A DNA stretch of 64,000 nt, from positions 2,790,001 through 2,854,000 of the forward strand of contig NC_052483.1 in assembly GCF_009730915.1 (NCBI RefSeq), in the 5' to 3' direction. The translations under genes and the position numbers were made by a program. Source of the DNA: Dioscorea cayenensis subsp. rotundata (taxonomy: Eukaryota > Streptophyta > Magnoliopsida > Dioscoreales > Dioscoreaceae). Of the stretch, positions 11,071-21,683 are shown one piece after another. Positions within the stretch are counted from its first letter, which is position 1. Each line of letters begins with the position of its first letter. The notes under the pieces were generated by a model. It was not told the origin of the DNA and searched no databases. It saw only the letters and a list, made by a program, of their open reading frames with translations.

Positions 11071-11463
11071 TCAGGGTTTTGGCGTAAGGTGCGAAGAGAC
11101 AGAGAGGGACAAAGAAAACGACCTTATCTTCTTGAGAAGGATGGTGCGAAGCTTGCAAGCGAGATCTTCGGATCGGATGCGCAGCTCAAGCCTCTTGCGT
11201 GCAAGGACGCGCTTCTCGGAGTTCTTGAGGTGGTGCCTGACCTGGCGGCGGATCAGGCGCTCCATCCCGCTCGCCGTCATCTTGCGCTGCATCACCGCTA
11301 GCGCCTGCTCAAGGTTTCCGTTCATCACCTTCACACAGATCCCCCTAGTCCACTGCTGCTGATGCGGCGGCTGTGGTGGGATCGCGAGGGAAGATGGAGT
11401 CGAAGAGGAGGAGAGACGGAGAGAAGAGAGGGAGGTTGATAGACGCCTTAGCAAGGGATTCAT
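11071..11463 (-). CDS. Mitochondrial small-subunit ribosomal protein S21 (bS21m)
   Basis: The 130-residue product has an N-terminal stretch rich in Ser, Leu and Arg without acidic residues (MNPLLRRLSTSLSSLRL), typical of a mitochondrial targeting peptide. An S21 domain follows at about residues 42-113: VKVMNGNLEQAL, then basic helices such as RLIRRQVRHHLK and EKRVLARKRLELR. S21 proteins bind the 3' end of small-subunit rRNA near the mRNA exit. I chose the ATG at 11463; an upstream in-frame ATG (11703) would prepend a low-complexity leucine run and is unlikely. The last 15 or so residues (SFSLSLSVSS...) lie beyond the usual domain and may reflect readthrough of an unrecognised splice site after KKIR. 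Confidence 0.85.
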   Translation of the reverse strand: MNPLLRRLSTSLSSLRLSSSSTPSSLAIPPQPPHQQQWTRGICVKVMNGNLEQALAVMQRKMTASGMERLIRRQVRHHLKNSEKRVLARKRLELRIRSEDLACKLRTILLKKIRSFSLSLSVSSHLTPKP

Positions 11464-11646
11464 GGCGGCTGTGATCGCGGTGGCAGCGGCGGCGGAGTAG
11501 CAGGAGATCAGAGTTCCACTCCGGCGAGGACTCGCGAGAAGAAGGGAATAGGAATGTCGTGTTTCGGGTCGGGTTGAAATAGTTCGGATTCGGGTCGGAT
11601 GCATTTCGCTAAAAATGGACTTCAACCCGTTTGGTAGTGTTCCAAA

Positions 11647-11681
<35 letters not shown>

Positions 11682-11703
11682 CTTTGTGAGGAAATTGCTG
11701 CAC

Positions 11704-13214
11704 CCGACGACTCTTTTTGGTCTATTAGTATCGGTTATTTTACATAAAAAAAACTCGTGGTAAAAGTATATATGCTAGTTAAGCTTGTAGTTGTGTTCTA
11801 TGCTGGTGTATGTCCCTGATTTTTTTTAAATGGATGACTTTTAAAATGAGTGTATAAGTGCTTGTTGAACTTATACGAAAGCGAGAAGTGAGTGATGTAT
11901 GTCACCTATTTATGAAAAAAAAATAATTTAATAGTATTATATATTTTAAATATAAAAATTACTGAATTTTAATTTTTAGAAAATCTATATTACGAATACA
12001 ACCAAATATGACTTTTACAAAAGGGAATTAATAATTTTTTTTTACAAGAAGACACAGAAAGAAATTAATACAATATTGATAAAAAATATATTTTTTATTA
12101 AATTTTAATGAAATAAAAGTTAACCATGGTATGACCTCTATAATAATTATTGAGTTAGTATTTTATTTTTCTCTCAAATTATTAGTATTTAAATTCTTAT
12201 TAATTTAAAGGTTGAGGTTCCTAGTTTATCCATATTTATATAAAAATAAAAATAAAACTAAATAGAGCACTCTTTAATATTTCTTATCCATCATGGCTAT
12301 CACTGAAATCACATGTTATATCACAATCAGAACTTACCTAAGGCCAAAAGTCAACTAATTGAGGGTATGTTGGACTTAAACTAATCCATATAATAAAAGA
12401 AATTTACTTCGCTAATAAAGTTTGGTAAACGTCCACTAAATCTAGTGCGCTAGTTAGCCACCACACATGCAAAGCAACATCATCAACCCATTACCCATCT
12501 GACCCAACTTAAGAGTCCAACCCCACACGTAGACACCTCCGACTCTTTAGTGCGTTTAGCACGCGTCTTATTAGTTGGAACTTAACCAGCATTTCCAATG
12601 TGGTCAACTCAAGCCTAACTCTTTTATCTCATTAAGTTCCTAATATTCTTGACTTTCTTAAAAAAAAAAAATCCTATTATATCATAATTCTTTTTATGTA
12701 TGTGAATCATTTTTATTAATAACAATATATTATTATGAAGTCATAAATAAAACAAATATATGCAGTGATTTGTCCATATTATAAATATATATATGTATTA
12801 TTTTGATATCAAAGAATTTAATTATAATTAAGAAAAAATTAACCAGAAGAGGACGCATAAGCCTACTGTATTTGCTATTTTATTAATCTCAAAATTAAAA
12901 CTTGCATACTTAAAACAAGCCTATATAAAATTAATACACAATTAAAATGAACTAAAAACCACTTTATTTTCTTTAAAGAAAAAAAAAAAGGGAAAACACA
13001 TTAAGACAGTGACACTCCCCTAAATAATAATTCATATTTGCTTTTTCTATGTGCTTGGGTTGTTGATTCAGACGTGTAGCCATTGCCCACCTCTACCTTC
13101 TCTTCTTCTTATAATACAAACGACTTCTCCTTCTTTTCCTTCTCTTCAAGGCTTCAAGCAACTCTCAAACAAAACCTTTCTTTCTTTATCTTTCCTTCAT
13201 AACAAGATCAAGCT
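11704..13214. other. AT-rich intergenic region upstream of the PADRE gene
   Basis: Contains poly-A/T runs and no recognisable gene. 13080-13214 is C/T-rich and should hold the PADRE promoter and leader. Confidence 0.5.
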
Positions 13215-13872
13215 ATGGGAAATTGCCAAGCCACAGATGTAGCAAGAGTCACAATCCAACATCCAGACTCTAAAGTAGAGCATGTCTTCTGGTCACTCAA
13301 CGCCGGTGACGTCATGGCTGCTCATCCCGGTCACTATGTCGCCATCATCATCACCTCTCCCAATCCTTCAACCAGTTCTTCTTCTTCTTCTTCTTCTTTA
13401 GTGAAGCATCTCAAGCTTCTTAGGCCTGATGACACTCTTCAAGTTGGCCATGTTTACCGTCTTGTCAGCTTTGAAGGTACGTACTTAATTTGCATGGCTT
13501 CATGAGCTTGCGTTGAATTATAGTTCTCTGATTTGTGTTTCTTGGGTTATAGATGTGTTAAGAGAGTTTGGCTCAAAGAGAAGAGTTAAACTCAGCAAAC
13601 TTCTGGAGAAGCATAAAGTTGCTGTTGATGATCAATCTCAGTCTGTGGTGAGAGTTTAATATTTTCTTCAAGTGAACATTCGTGTAAATTCATTAATATG
13701 TATTAAGCTTTGCTTTGTAAATTTGAAGGTAAAGGAGGAGAATGGGAAGAAGGAAGGGGAAGAGGAGGAGGAGGAGGAAAGGGAGCAGTGCTTGAGAATG
13801 GGAGGAAAGAGAAGTGGGAACATTGGGCAATGGAGACCTAGTTTGCAGAGTATCCCAGAGGTTGGGAGTTGA
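13215..13872 (+). CDS. PADRE (DUF4228) stress-response protein, 3 exons
   Basis: Exons 13215-13476, 13553-13647 and 13729-13872 join in frame through GT-AG introns to give 166 residues. The protein starts MGNCQA, where Gly2 is a likely N-myristoylation site and Cys4 a likely palmitoylation site, suggesting membrane attachment. The PADRE N-terminal motif is visible: VTIQHPDSKVEHVFW, then MAAHPGHYVAI and LKLLRPDDTLQVGHVYRLVSFE. The middle (DVLREFGSKRRVKLSKLL) fits the family. The third exon has an acidic run of Glu and ends in WRPSLQSIPEVGS, the conserved C-terminal motif. PADRE genes are plant-specific and respond to pathogens and abiotic stress; biochemical function is unknown. A Ser run near residue 58 is low complexity. 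Confidence 0.92.
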
Positions 13873-14118
13873 ATCTTGAAAGGATGTTTGATCTGCTATT
13901 TTGCTGCATTGGAGTTGGAGTTTGCCGTGTCCTTTTGCTGATACAGTTCTGACAAAAGGACTTCCCTGTGCGGTTGTTGAGGGACAAGACTTTTTTCTTT
14001 ATAGAGAGATTCAAATGTAATACATTAGCATCTTAACAGAGAATTTTATTAAATAGAACATGTATATATATATATATATATATATCTATGTTTGCAGAAA
14101 ATGTTTGTTTTATTTTAC
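13873..14118. other. 3' flank of the PADRE gene
   Basis: Probable 3' UTR, followed by a TA dinucleotide run (14063-14085). No other feature seen. Confidence 0.5.
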
Positions 14119-14230
14119 ACAATGTTTTGAAGCCTGTGACCCGGAAAGGCTCATGAATCACGGGTCAATGGTCCAATCAGAATTAAACCAGAGTTGACAC
14201 GATTATATAATATATATATATATTAGTTTT

Positions 14231-14543
14231 TATTATAAATAAATATTATAATGGATGCTTACTGTAGTAGACGACTGTAGCAGATGCCAATATTGTTACT
14301 ATTCCACCAATCAGGGTATTTTGGACCGTCAGATCAAATCAATCCTGGCCGTTCATTTAACTCTTGTAACCCTATAAATACCCCCCTCATTTGTATAATT
14401 TGGAGATAGAGAAGAGAAAGAAAAGAGAGAAATAAAAGAAAAAGAAGAAGAAGAGGTCAATTTACAGGGTTTTTGGGTTTTTGGTAAATATTCTGACTCT
14501 CTATTCTTATTACTCTCTTTATATTTATAAAATATTCTTAATA
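14231..14543 (+). repeat. 5' LTR of the copia element
   Basis: 313 bp. It starts TATTATAAATAAATATT where the 3' LTR has TGTTATAAATA, so the first TG has mutated to TA. It ends TTCTTAATA. A promoter-like CCCTATAAATACCCCCC is at about 14371-14388. It lacks about 83 bp present in the 3' LTR near the beginning. Confidence 0.9.
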
Positions 14544-14560
14544 CGTTATCAGCACGAACT
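14544..14560 (+). promoter_or_regulatory. Primer-binding site of the copia element
   Basis: CGTTATCAGCACGAACT directly follows the 5' LTR. Its complement (TCGTGCTGATAACG) resembles the anticodon stem-loop of tRNA-Ile rather than a tRNA 3' end, suggesting a half-tRNA primer as in Drosophila copia. The tRNA match is from memory and unverified. Confidence 0.6.
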
Positions 14561-15216
14561 TGCTCATATGACTTTAATTTTCTTTGGCTTATCTAATATA
14601 TATGTTATATATGGCATCTATTTTTAACACTGAATGAAGGGAGGTCCAGCAGGTAAGCATAATACTGTTAGCAAACCATACATTTTATTTAATACATAAT
14701 TTCAGTCAACCATACATAGGATTTTCTTAGAAGCATACATAAAAAAACATACAGTACAAAAACCAATGAGGCTAACAATATTAGTACATCTAAAATAAAC
14801 ATGAAAAACAATAATATTAATATTACAATGAGTTTTTCCATCAAATCCAAATCCTCTGGTATGATCTCCCCCAAGTTTGTCATGACGAACCTCAGATCTC
14901 GGCAATAAGGTAAAAACTCCACCGGCGAACCTCCGATTTTTTTTTCTTCTCCGCCGGCCCCTTCGATCTTCCCCGTCGGCCCCTACTTTCTTCTCTCCCT
15001 TATTTTTCCTTCTTCTTCCTCTTAAACTCATACTCACTTTTAAACAAATTTTCATTCCCAACGCTGCAATAATTACAACGTCTGAACAGTATGATATGAA
15101 TAGTATCGTATATGAACAGTACCGTATTTATATACATTATTGAACAGTATATAGAATTTATATTTTATTCTATACACTCTATTCTAATTACCTGTTATAT
15201 AATTATTTTGAAGAAA

Positions 15217-16229
15217 ATGGCAAATATCGCAAAAAGAGAATTCGATGCCCTTCATATCTCAGGAAGCAATTATATATCTTGGAGCTTCGATATCAAGCTC
15301 CATTTGAAAGCAAGGAACCTGAGCAAAATTATTGAGGCTAATAACAATGAGCCTAATGATAATAAGGCGAAAGCCTTAATATTTATAAGGCATCATATTG
15401 ATGATGGCCTGAAGAATGAATATTTGACCATTGAGGATCCACCGGAATTGTGGTTATCCCTGAAAGAAAGATTTGAGCATCTCAGAATGGTTTACTTGCC
15501 TAAAGCACGTAATGATTGGTCAAGCCTCAGGTTTCAAGACTTTAAAAGCGTGCAAGAATATAATTTCGAGCTATTTAAATTGTTTCAGTGCTACATCTCT
15601 GTGGAGAAATAGTGACGGAAGGTATGATGCTCGAGAAAACATTTACAACATTTCACGAACGAAATGTTATATTACAACAACAATATAGAAAAAAGAATTT
15701 CACAAAATTCTCTGAATTAATTTCTTGTCTCCTTGTGGCGGAGCAAAATAATGAATTGTTGATGCAGAATCATCAATCTCGACCATCTAGATCATCACCA
15801 CTGCCAGAAATTAATTTTGGGCAAAGAAAATGGCGTGGTCGCGGTACTGGTTTTAAAAACAGCGGTGGACGAGGACATTATGGTGGTCGAGGACTACGCT
15901 GTCGTGGTGGGGGCCGAAATAATATCGGACCACACGATAGCAAAATTGATGTACATCAACAAAAGCAACAAAGCCACAAGATGGGGTTAGAGACAAAGAA
16001 GGATACCTGCTATCGTTGTGGCCTGAAAGGTCATTGGTCCAGAATTTGCAAGACCACAAAACATTTTGTCCATCTTTACCAAGAATCACTTAAAAATAAG
16101 AAAGATAAAGATATTGAGACAAATTTTGCTGACAACCCCATAGTTGATCCAATTGAGGATAATACTATAAATAATTTAAATGTAACTGAAAATACATATT
16201 TAGATATGTCAGATTTCCTTATAGACTAA
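15217..16229 (+). pseudogene. copia gag, frameshifted
   Basis: The start MANIAKREFDALHISGSNY is the usual beginning of this gag type. The frame stops at 15612, and the gag homology continues in another frame (LHLCGEIVTEGMMLEKTF from about 15588), so a single indel lies near 15570-15590. An Arg/Gly-rich segment and a CCHC zinc knuckle CYRCGLKGHWSRIC (about 16008-16049) follow, which would bind RNA. The gag part ends MSDFLID at 16229. Confidence 0.88.
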
Positions 16230-16286
16230 TTTGTAATATGTCTTTATGTTTTATTAAATTATGTTTTTCTTCTGGTTTGTTAGAAT

Positions 16287-19200
16287 ATGGTTGATGATGA
16301 ATGCATTATTGATTGCGGGACAACACATACTATTTTGACAAGAAAAATATTTTTTATATCATTATCAATGAGAAAGGCATGTATAGCCACAATAGTAGGG
16401 TCATCAGACCTGGTTGAAAGTTCTGGAGAAGCAACATTGATGTTAATAAATGGGACATCCTTGCAGATGAAAAATGCTCTTTATTCCCCTAAGTATAGGA
16501 GGAACCTTTTAAGCTTTAAAGATATACGTCTCAATGGATATCATTTAGAGACGGTTGATAAGGAAGGAAAAGAATATATTTATATTACACAAGTTATTTC
16601 ATGCCAAAAACGTGTACTTGAAAGCTTTCCCTGTATATGCTCAGAATTTTATTTTACAAGTATTAAAGTGATGGAATCACATACGGTATTAACCCGGAAG
16701 GTTAATGACCTAAAGATATTTAAAATATGACATGAAAGACTTGGACATCCGGGTGCTATTATGTTGCGCCAGATTATTACTAGTTCTCATGGACAACCAC
16801 TGAAGGATTATAAAATCCTAACACATAATGAATATGCATGTTCAGCATGCTCAATGGGAAAGCTAATAACCAGACCTTCTATAACTAAGGTGACTGGTGA
16901 ATCTCCTAAATTTTTAGAAAGAATACAAGGAGACATATGTGGACCAATACATCCATCATGTGGACTATTTACGTATTTTATGGTTTTAATCGATGCATCG
17001 ACTAGATGGTCCCATGTTTCACTTAGCATTTGCAAGGTTATTGGCACAAATTATCAGGCTTAAAACACAATTTTCAGATTATCCCATAAAGACAATTCGT
17101 CTTGATAATGCTGGTGAATTTTCATCAAAATCATTTTATGATTATTGTATGGCAGTTGGAATACATGTTGAGCATCCAGTAGCTCATGTACATACCCAAA
17201 ATGGGTTGGCAGAGTCATTAATTAAAAGACTCCAGATTATTGCATGTCCAATGTTATTAAGGACGAAATTGCCTACAAATGCGTGGGGGCATGCTATTTT
17301 GCATGCTGCAGCTTTAATACGGATCCGACCCACTGCATGTAATTCACATTCACCACACCAACTTGTTATGGATAAAGAGCCTGATATTTCATATATAAGA
17401 ATATTTGGTTGTGCAGTATATGTGCCAATACCACCACCAAATCGTACAAAAATGGGTCCACAACGCAGACTTGGTATATATATGTTGGTTATGATTCTCT
17501 TTCAATTATACGATATTTAGAACCATTAACAGGGGATGTATTTACTGCAAGATTTGCAGATTGTCATTTTCATGAATCTGTCTTCCCTACATTAGAGGGG
17601 AAATGATTACTCAAAATGAATTAAAAGAAATTGATTTGAATGCATCACGATTACATACATATGATCCTCGCACCAATGAATGTGAACTTGAAGTTCAAAG
17701 GATCATTAAATTGCAAAATATTGTAAATGAAATACCTGATGCATTCACTGATACTAAAATAGTAAGCAAATCATATATACCAACTGCCAATGCGCCTGCA
17801 AGAATTGAGATTCCTAAGAATTCATTGAAAGAAAATTAAGTAGAAAATAAACCACGACAAAAACGTGGAAGACCAATTGGCGCCAAAGATTCAATTCCTA
17901 GAAAAAAGAAGCAGAAAGTAAAGAGAAGGATCTCCCATGTAAAAAGGGAAAGGAAATTATAAAACCCTCAGAACATATTAATGAAGAATTAATGGAGAAT
18001 GATATTTCTGAAAATATTGAAAATTCAATTTGCTATGTAGATGATGGTCAAAGATTGAATCGCATGAGACCGAAATAAATGATATATTCATCTACAATGT
18101 GGCTACAGATATAGAAATAAATAATGATAATGATCCAGAACCACGATCTATTGAAGAATGTCGACAAAGAAATGATTGGTCAAAATGGAAAGAAGCTATC
18201 CAGGCTGAGCTAAATTCCCTATCAAAATGTGAGGTGTTTGGGCCGATAGTGCCAACACCAGAAGGGATAAAACCAGTCGGTTATAAATGGGTGTTCATGA
18301 AAAAAAGAAATGAAAATAATCAAATTATGAGATACAAAGCAAGACTGGTTGCTCAAGGTTTTTCTCAAATGTCTGGTATTGATTATGAAGAAACATATTC
18401 TCCTGTAATGGATGGAATTACCTTTCGATTTTTAATTGCCATGGCAGCAAGTAATACATTAGATATACAGTTGATAGATGTTGTCACAACATATCTGTAT
18501 GGATTACTTGAAAATGACATATATATGAAAATCCCTGAAGGATATAAAATAACAGACATTACAAATCAATCACATTTATACTCTATTAAATTGCAGAGAT
18601 CTCTTTATAGATTAAAACAATCTGGACGGATGTGGTATAACCGTCTAAGTGAATATTTTATAAAAGAAAGGTACCAAAATGATAGTATATGTCCATGTTT
18701 GTTTATTAAAATTTATACTAACGGTTTTGTTATGATAGTAGTATATGTGGATGATTTAAATCTTGTAGGCACTCCTTCTGAAATTACAATTGCAGCATCA
18801 TATCTGAGAAAAGAATTTGAAATGAAAGATTTGGGAAAGACTAAATTTTGTCTAGGTATACAAATCGAGCACTTATCTTCAGGAATATTTATGCATCAAT
18901 CAACCTATACACAAAAAGGTGCTGAAAAGATTCATTATGGAGAAGCCTTATCCACTGAGTACGTCAATGGTCATCCGGACTCTTGATGTTCAAAAAGATC
19001 CATTTCGCCCACCTGAAGAAGGAGAGATCATTCTTGGTCTAGAAACTCCATATTTAAGTGCAATCGGTGCATTAATGTACCTTGCAAATAATACCAGACC
19101 AGATATAGCTTTTTGCAGTAAATCTTCTAGCAAGATACAGTTCTACACCAACACGAAGACACTGGAAAGGAGTAAAAGATGTGCTACATTATTTATGAGG

Positions 19201-19762
19201 AACTATAGACCTAGGTTTATTCTATCCACAAGAATCTTCATCCAACCTCACAGGCATTGTTGATGCTAGGTATTTGTCTGATCCTCATAAAGGGCGATCT
19301 CAGACTGGATACATGTTTTCTTACAATGGGACAGCTATCTCATGGTGTTCCATAAAACAAACTCTTACAGCTACTTCATCAAATCATGCTGAAATACTAG
19401 CTCTCCATGAAGCAAGTCGTGAATGCCAATGGTTACGATCTATGATTGGGCATATACAGTCATCATGCAAATTACCATCATTAACAACAAATGCTACAGT
19501 AATTTATGAAGACAACAGTGCTTGTATTTCTCAAATACAAGGAGGTTATATTAAAGGTGGCAGAACGAAGCATATATCACCAAAATTTTTCTACACTCAT
19601 GATCTCCAGAATAAAGGCGGTATAGAAGTTCAAAAGATTCAATCCAGTGAGAATCAAGCAGATCTATTCACAAAATCACTTACTAAGTGCATTCACCAAA
19701 GACTTATACACAAAATCGGGATGAGAAGACTTAAGGATGTAAGTACTTCTGATATAAGTTAA
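16287..19762 (+). pseudogene. copia pol (protease, integrase, RT, RNase H), multiply broken
   Basis: Protease: IIDCGTTHTIL replaces the usual DSGTTH-type site. GAG-pre-integrase: HERLGHPGAIML, preceded by a TGA where Trp is expected (about 16728). Integrase: GDICGPIHPSCG, then LDNAGEF and NGLAESLIKR supply the D-D-E residues but lie in different frames (break near 17030). Further shifts lie near 17480 and 18920, and stops near 17603 and 17837. Reverse transcriptase: WKEAIQAELNSL through KARLVAQGFSQ to the catalytic YVDD (18744-18755). RNase H: EDNSACI and TKHIS, ending DVSTSDIS at 19762. All enzyme segments are recognisable; no complete polyprotein can be made. Confidence 0.92.
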
Positions 19763-19980
19763 AGGTTATTTATTTGAGGGGGAGACTGCACTCTTTTTCT
19801 CTTCGCCAAGGTTTTTTGTCCCAATGGGTTTTTCCGAGGTAAGGTTTTTAATGAGGCAGTAATCCTCGAATATACCAAGGATAGTGTACTCTTTTCCCTT
19901 AGCTAGGTTTTTATTCCATTGGGTTTTTCCTAGCAAGATTTTAACGAGACATCTCCTTTGGTCGTAGGCATCCAAGGGGG

Positions 19981-20376
19981 TGTTATAAATAAATATTATA
20001 ATGGATGTCTACTGCAGCAAAATCATTGTAGCAACCGGCATTACTATAGCAACTTCTAGATGGCACTGCAGCACCCGCAACACTGTAGCAGCCGCCATGT
20101 GGAACTGTAGCAGATGCCAATATTGTTACTATTCCACCAATCAGGGTATTTTGGACCGTCGGATCAAATCGATCCTGGACGTTCATTCAACTCTTGTAAC
20201 CCTATAAATACCCCCCTCATTTGTATAATTCGGAGATAGAGAAGAGAAAGAAAAGAGAGAGAAATAAAAGAAGAAGAAGAAGAAGAAGTCAATTTTACAG
20301 GGTTTTTGGGTTTTTAGTAAATATTCTGGCTCTCTATTCTTATTACTCTCTTTATATTTATAAAATATTCTTAATA
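19981..20376 (+). repeat. 3' LTR of the copia element
   Basis: 396 bp, beginning TGTTATAAATAAATATTATA and ending TTCTTAATA, followed by the target duplication GTTTT. Near the start it has about six diverged copies of an ACTGTAGCA-like word, most of which are missing from the 5' LTR. It ends TA rather than the usual CA, as does the 5' LTR. Confidence 0.92.
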
Positions 20377-21033
20377 GTTTTAATTAAATATAAATATAAA
20401 AATGTGTACTATAATTGCTAAGAATTTGAAAAAAATAATAATATAAAAGTATAACAAATAAATATATATTTTTTTAATTTATAGATACCAACAAAAAAAA
20501 AGTAACCCTTAACAAATTCAATGTTTTTTAATATCATATAATAAATCAGTATGATTTATAAACATAAAGATATATGAATGAGGGTAAATCATAAGCATAT
20601 ATTTGATGATTTTATAAAAAAACCATAGTGTAAAATATAAACTCAGATTTAATTGATTCTAATAACCTGATTCGGTTCTTAAAAGTTTAGTATTAATTGA
20701 TATTTAATTAAATTATACATTCAAATATTGATGTGTTATATGTATTTATGGAATTAAGAGGAGTATAAATTTTTTTATTTTTTTGAAATATAGGAAATTA
20801 CAAAAGTTTATTATAAAATAAATTTACATATGTTTATTTTAACATTTAAATCCAAGACCTCACCTTTGCTTGAAAAACAACTAGTCACCTTAACTATGGT
20901 AGGTTACAAACATTTAAAAATCTAGAAAATTTAAAATAATATTTATTATTTATAAGCCCGAGTTGACTCAACCTGGTGATCTGGGTGGGTCCAGTTGCAC
21001 CGGGTCTAATTAGCTGGGTTTCAAAACATTGGT

Positions 21034-21630
21034 TTTACTTTTACATTAGTCATGAACATTGACGATTATCCCAATTATTTTATTTTATTTTTTTATGAAT
21101 GAGGAGAAGCACCACCCCAAGAAGGGGGGTGTTAGAGGGACATGCAAGCATAGTGGTGAGCTAGTTATGGTAGCTTAATAATGACTAACACATGAGACAA
21201 TTAGACCTTACCATGTGCGTCCAAAATGATATATTAATGACTTCAACTCCATAATGGTAAATCCCCTGTCTTGCAATCCAAGAGGGATGGAGAATACAAC
21301 TCCTCCCACATGGGGCCCGATAAAACATTTATGAACAATCCAATACAATATTTATTTAGTATATCTATAATATATTTACGCAATGCTATACAATATTGTA
21401 GCATAAGGGATTAGACCTTACACCACTTATCCACTACTCATGGTGACTTCCACTGTACCATCTAGCGGTTGTCTTTCCCAATCATTAGTATGTGATTTTT
21501 TTTTTTAAATGCAAACTAATTTTTTCACCCTATAGAATAGATGTTAAACATTGAATACAACTTATTTGGGTTCTTAACGGGTCGGGTGTCGAAAACTTAC
21601 TGGATCCGACCCGAACTATGTCCCTCCACC
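21034..21630. other. Upstream region of the PNET2-like gene
   Basis: No gene is visible. The 3' part contains GGGTCGGGT and CCGACCCG (21580-21612) just upstream of the TATA box. Confidence 0.5.
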
Positions 21631-21632
21631 GC

Positions 21633-21640
21633 CTATAAAG
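21633..21640 (+). promoter_or_regulatory. TATA box of the PNET2-like gene
   Basis: CTATAAAG lies 44 bases before the ATG at 21684, implying a short 5' UTR. A GGGTCGGGT/CCGACCCG pair lies just upstream. Confidence 0.55.
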
Positions 21641-21683
21641 CTCTCGTCCCAACGGTAATCTCATCGTTTCATTCGAAAAGGCG

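Larger units (their letters stand above)
14231..20376 (+). mobile_element. Complete Ty1/copia LTR retrotransposon, inactivated
   Basis: Two LTRs (14231-14543 and 19981-20376) bound an internal region with gag, protease, integrase, reverse transcriptase and RNase H in copia order. A 5-bp target duplication GTTTT flanks it (14226-14230 and 20377-20381). A primer-binding site follows the 5' LTR and a polypurine tract AAGGGGG (19974-19980) precedes the 3' LTR. The LTRs differ by about nine substitutions over some 300 alignable bases, so the insertion is fairly recent, yet every domain has frameshifts or stops. It could only move if supplied in trans. Confidence 0.92.
14119..21033. mobile_element. 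hAT-like element split by a copia insertion
   Basis: The left end CACAATGTTTTGAAGCC...GACCCGG (14119-14145) is matched by the inverted right end CCGGGTCTAATTAGCTGGG...TTTCAAAACATTG (about 20999-21031), with shared terminus CAATGTTTTGAA. Both ends carry CGGGT words, as in the element end at 1-170. The copia element 14231-20376 lies inside, so about 112 bp of the host element remain on the left and 650 bp on the right. The flanks share GTTTTAYTTTTACA-like sequence, but I could not define an exact target duplication. Confidence 0.5.

Noticed and set aside
11565..11600. Shared GGGTCGG words in the S21 and PNET2-like promoters (also 21580-21612)
   Set aside because: Short GC words are expected by chance in both promoters; no evidence of a common regulator.
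11464..11703. In-frame N-terminal extension of S21
   Set aside because: It begins with a leucine run from a simple repeat and lies before the typical targeting peptide; the promoter is more likely there.
14105..14119. Possible target duplication of the hAT-like host element (GTTTTATTTTACA versus GTTTTACTTTTACA at 21032)
   Set aside because: The similar words lie at different distances from the two termini, so an 8-bp duplication cannot be fixed.
14689..15061. Two overlapping minus-strand frames in the copia leader
   Set aside because: They are antisense to the 5' untranslated region of the retrotransposon and lack any recognisable domain.
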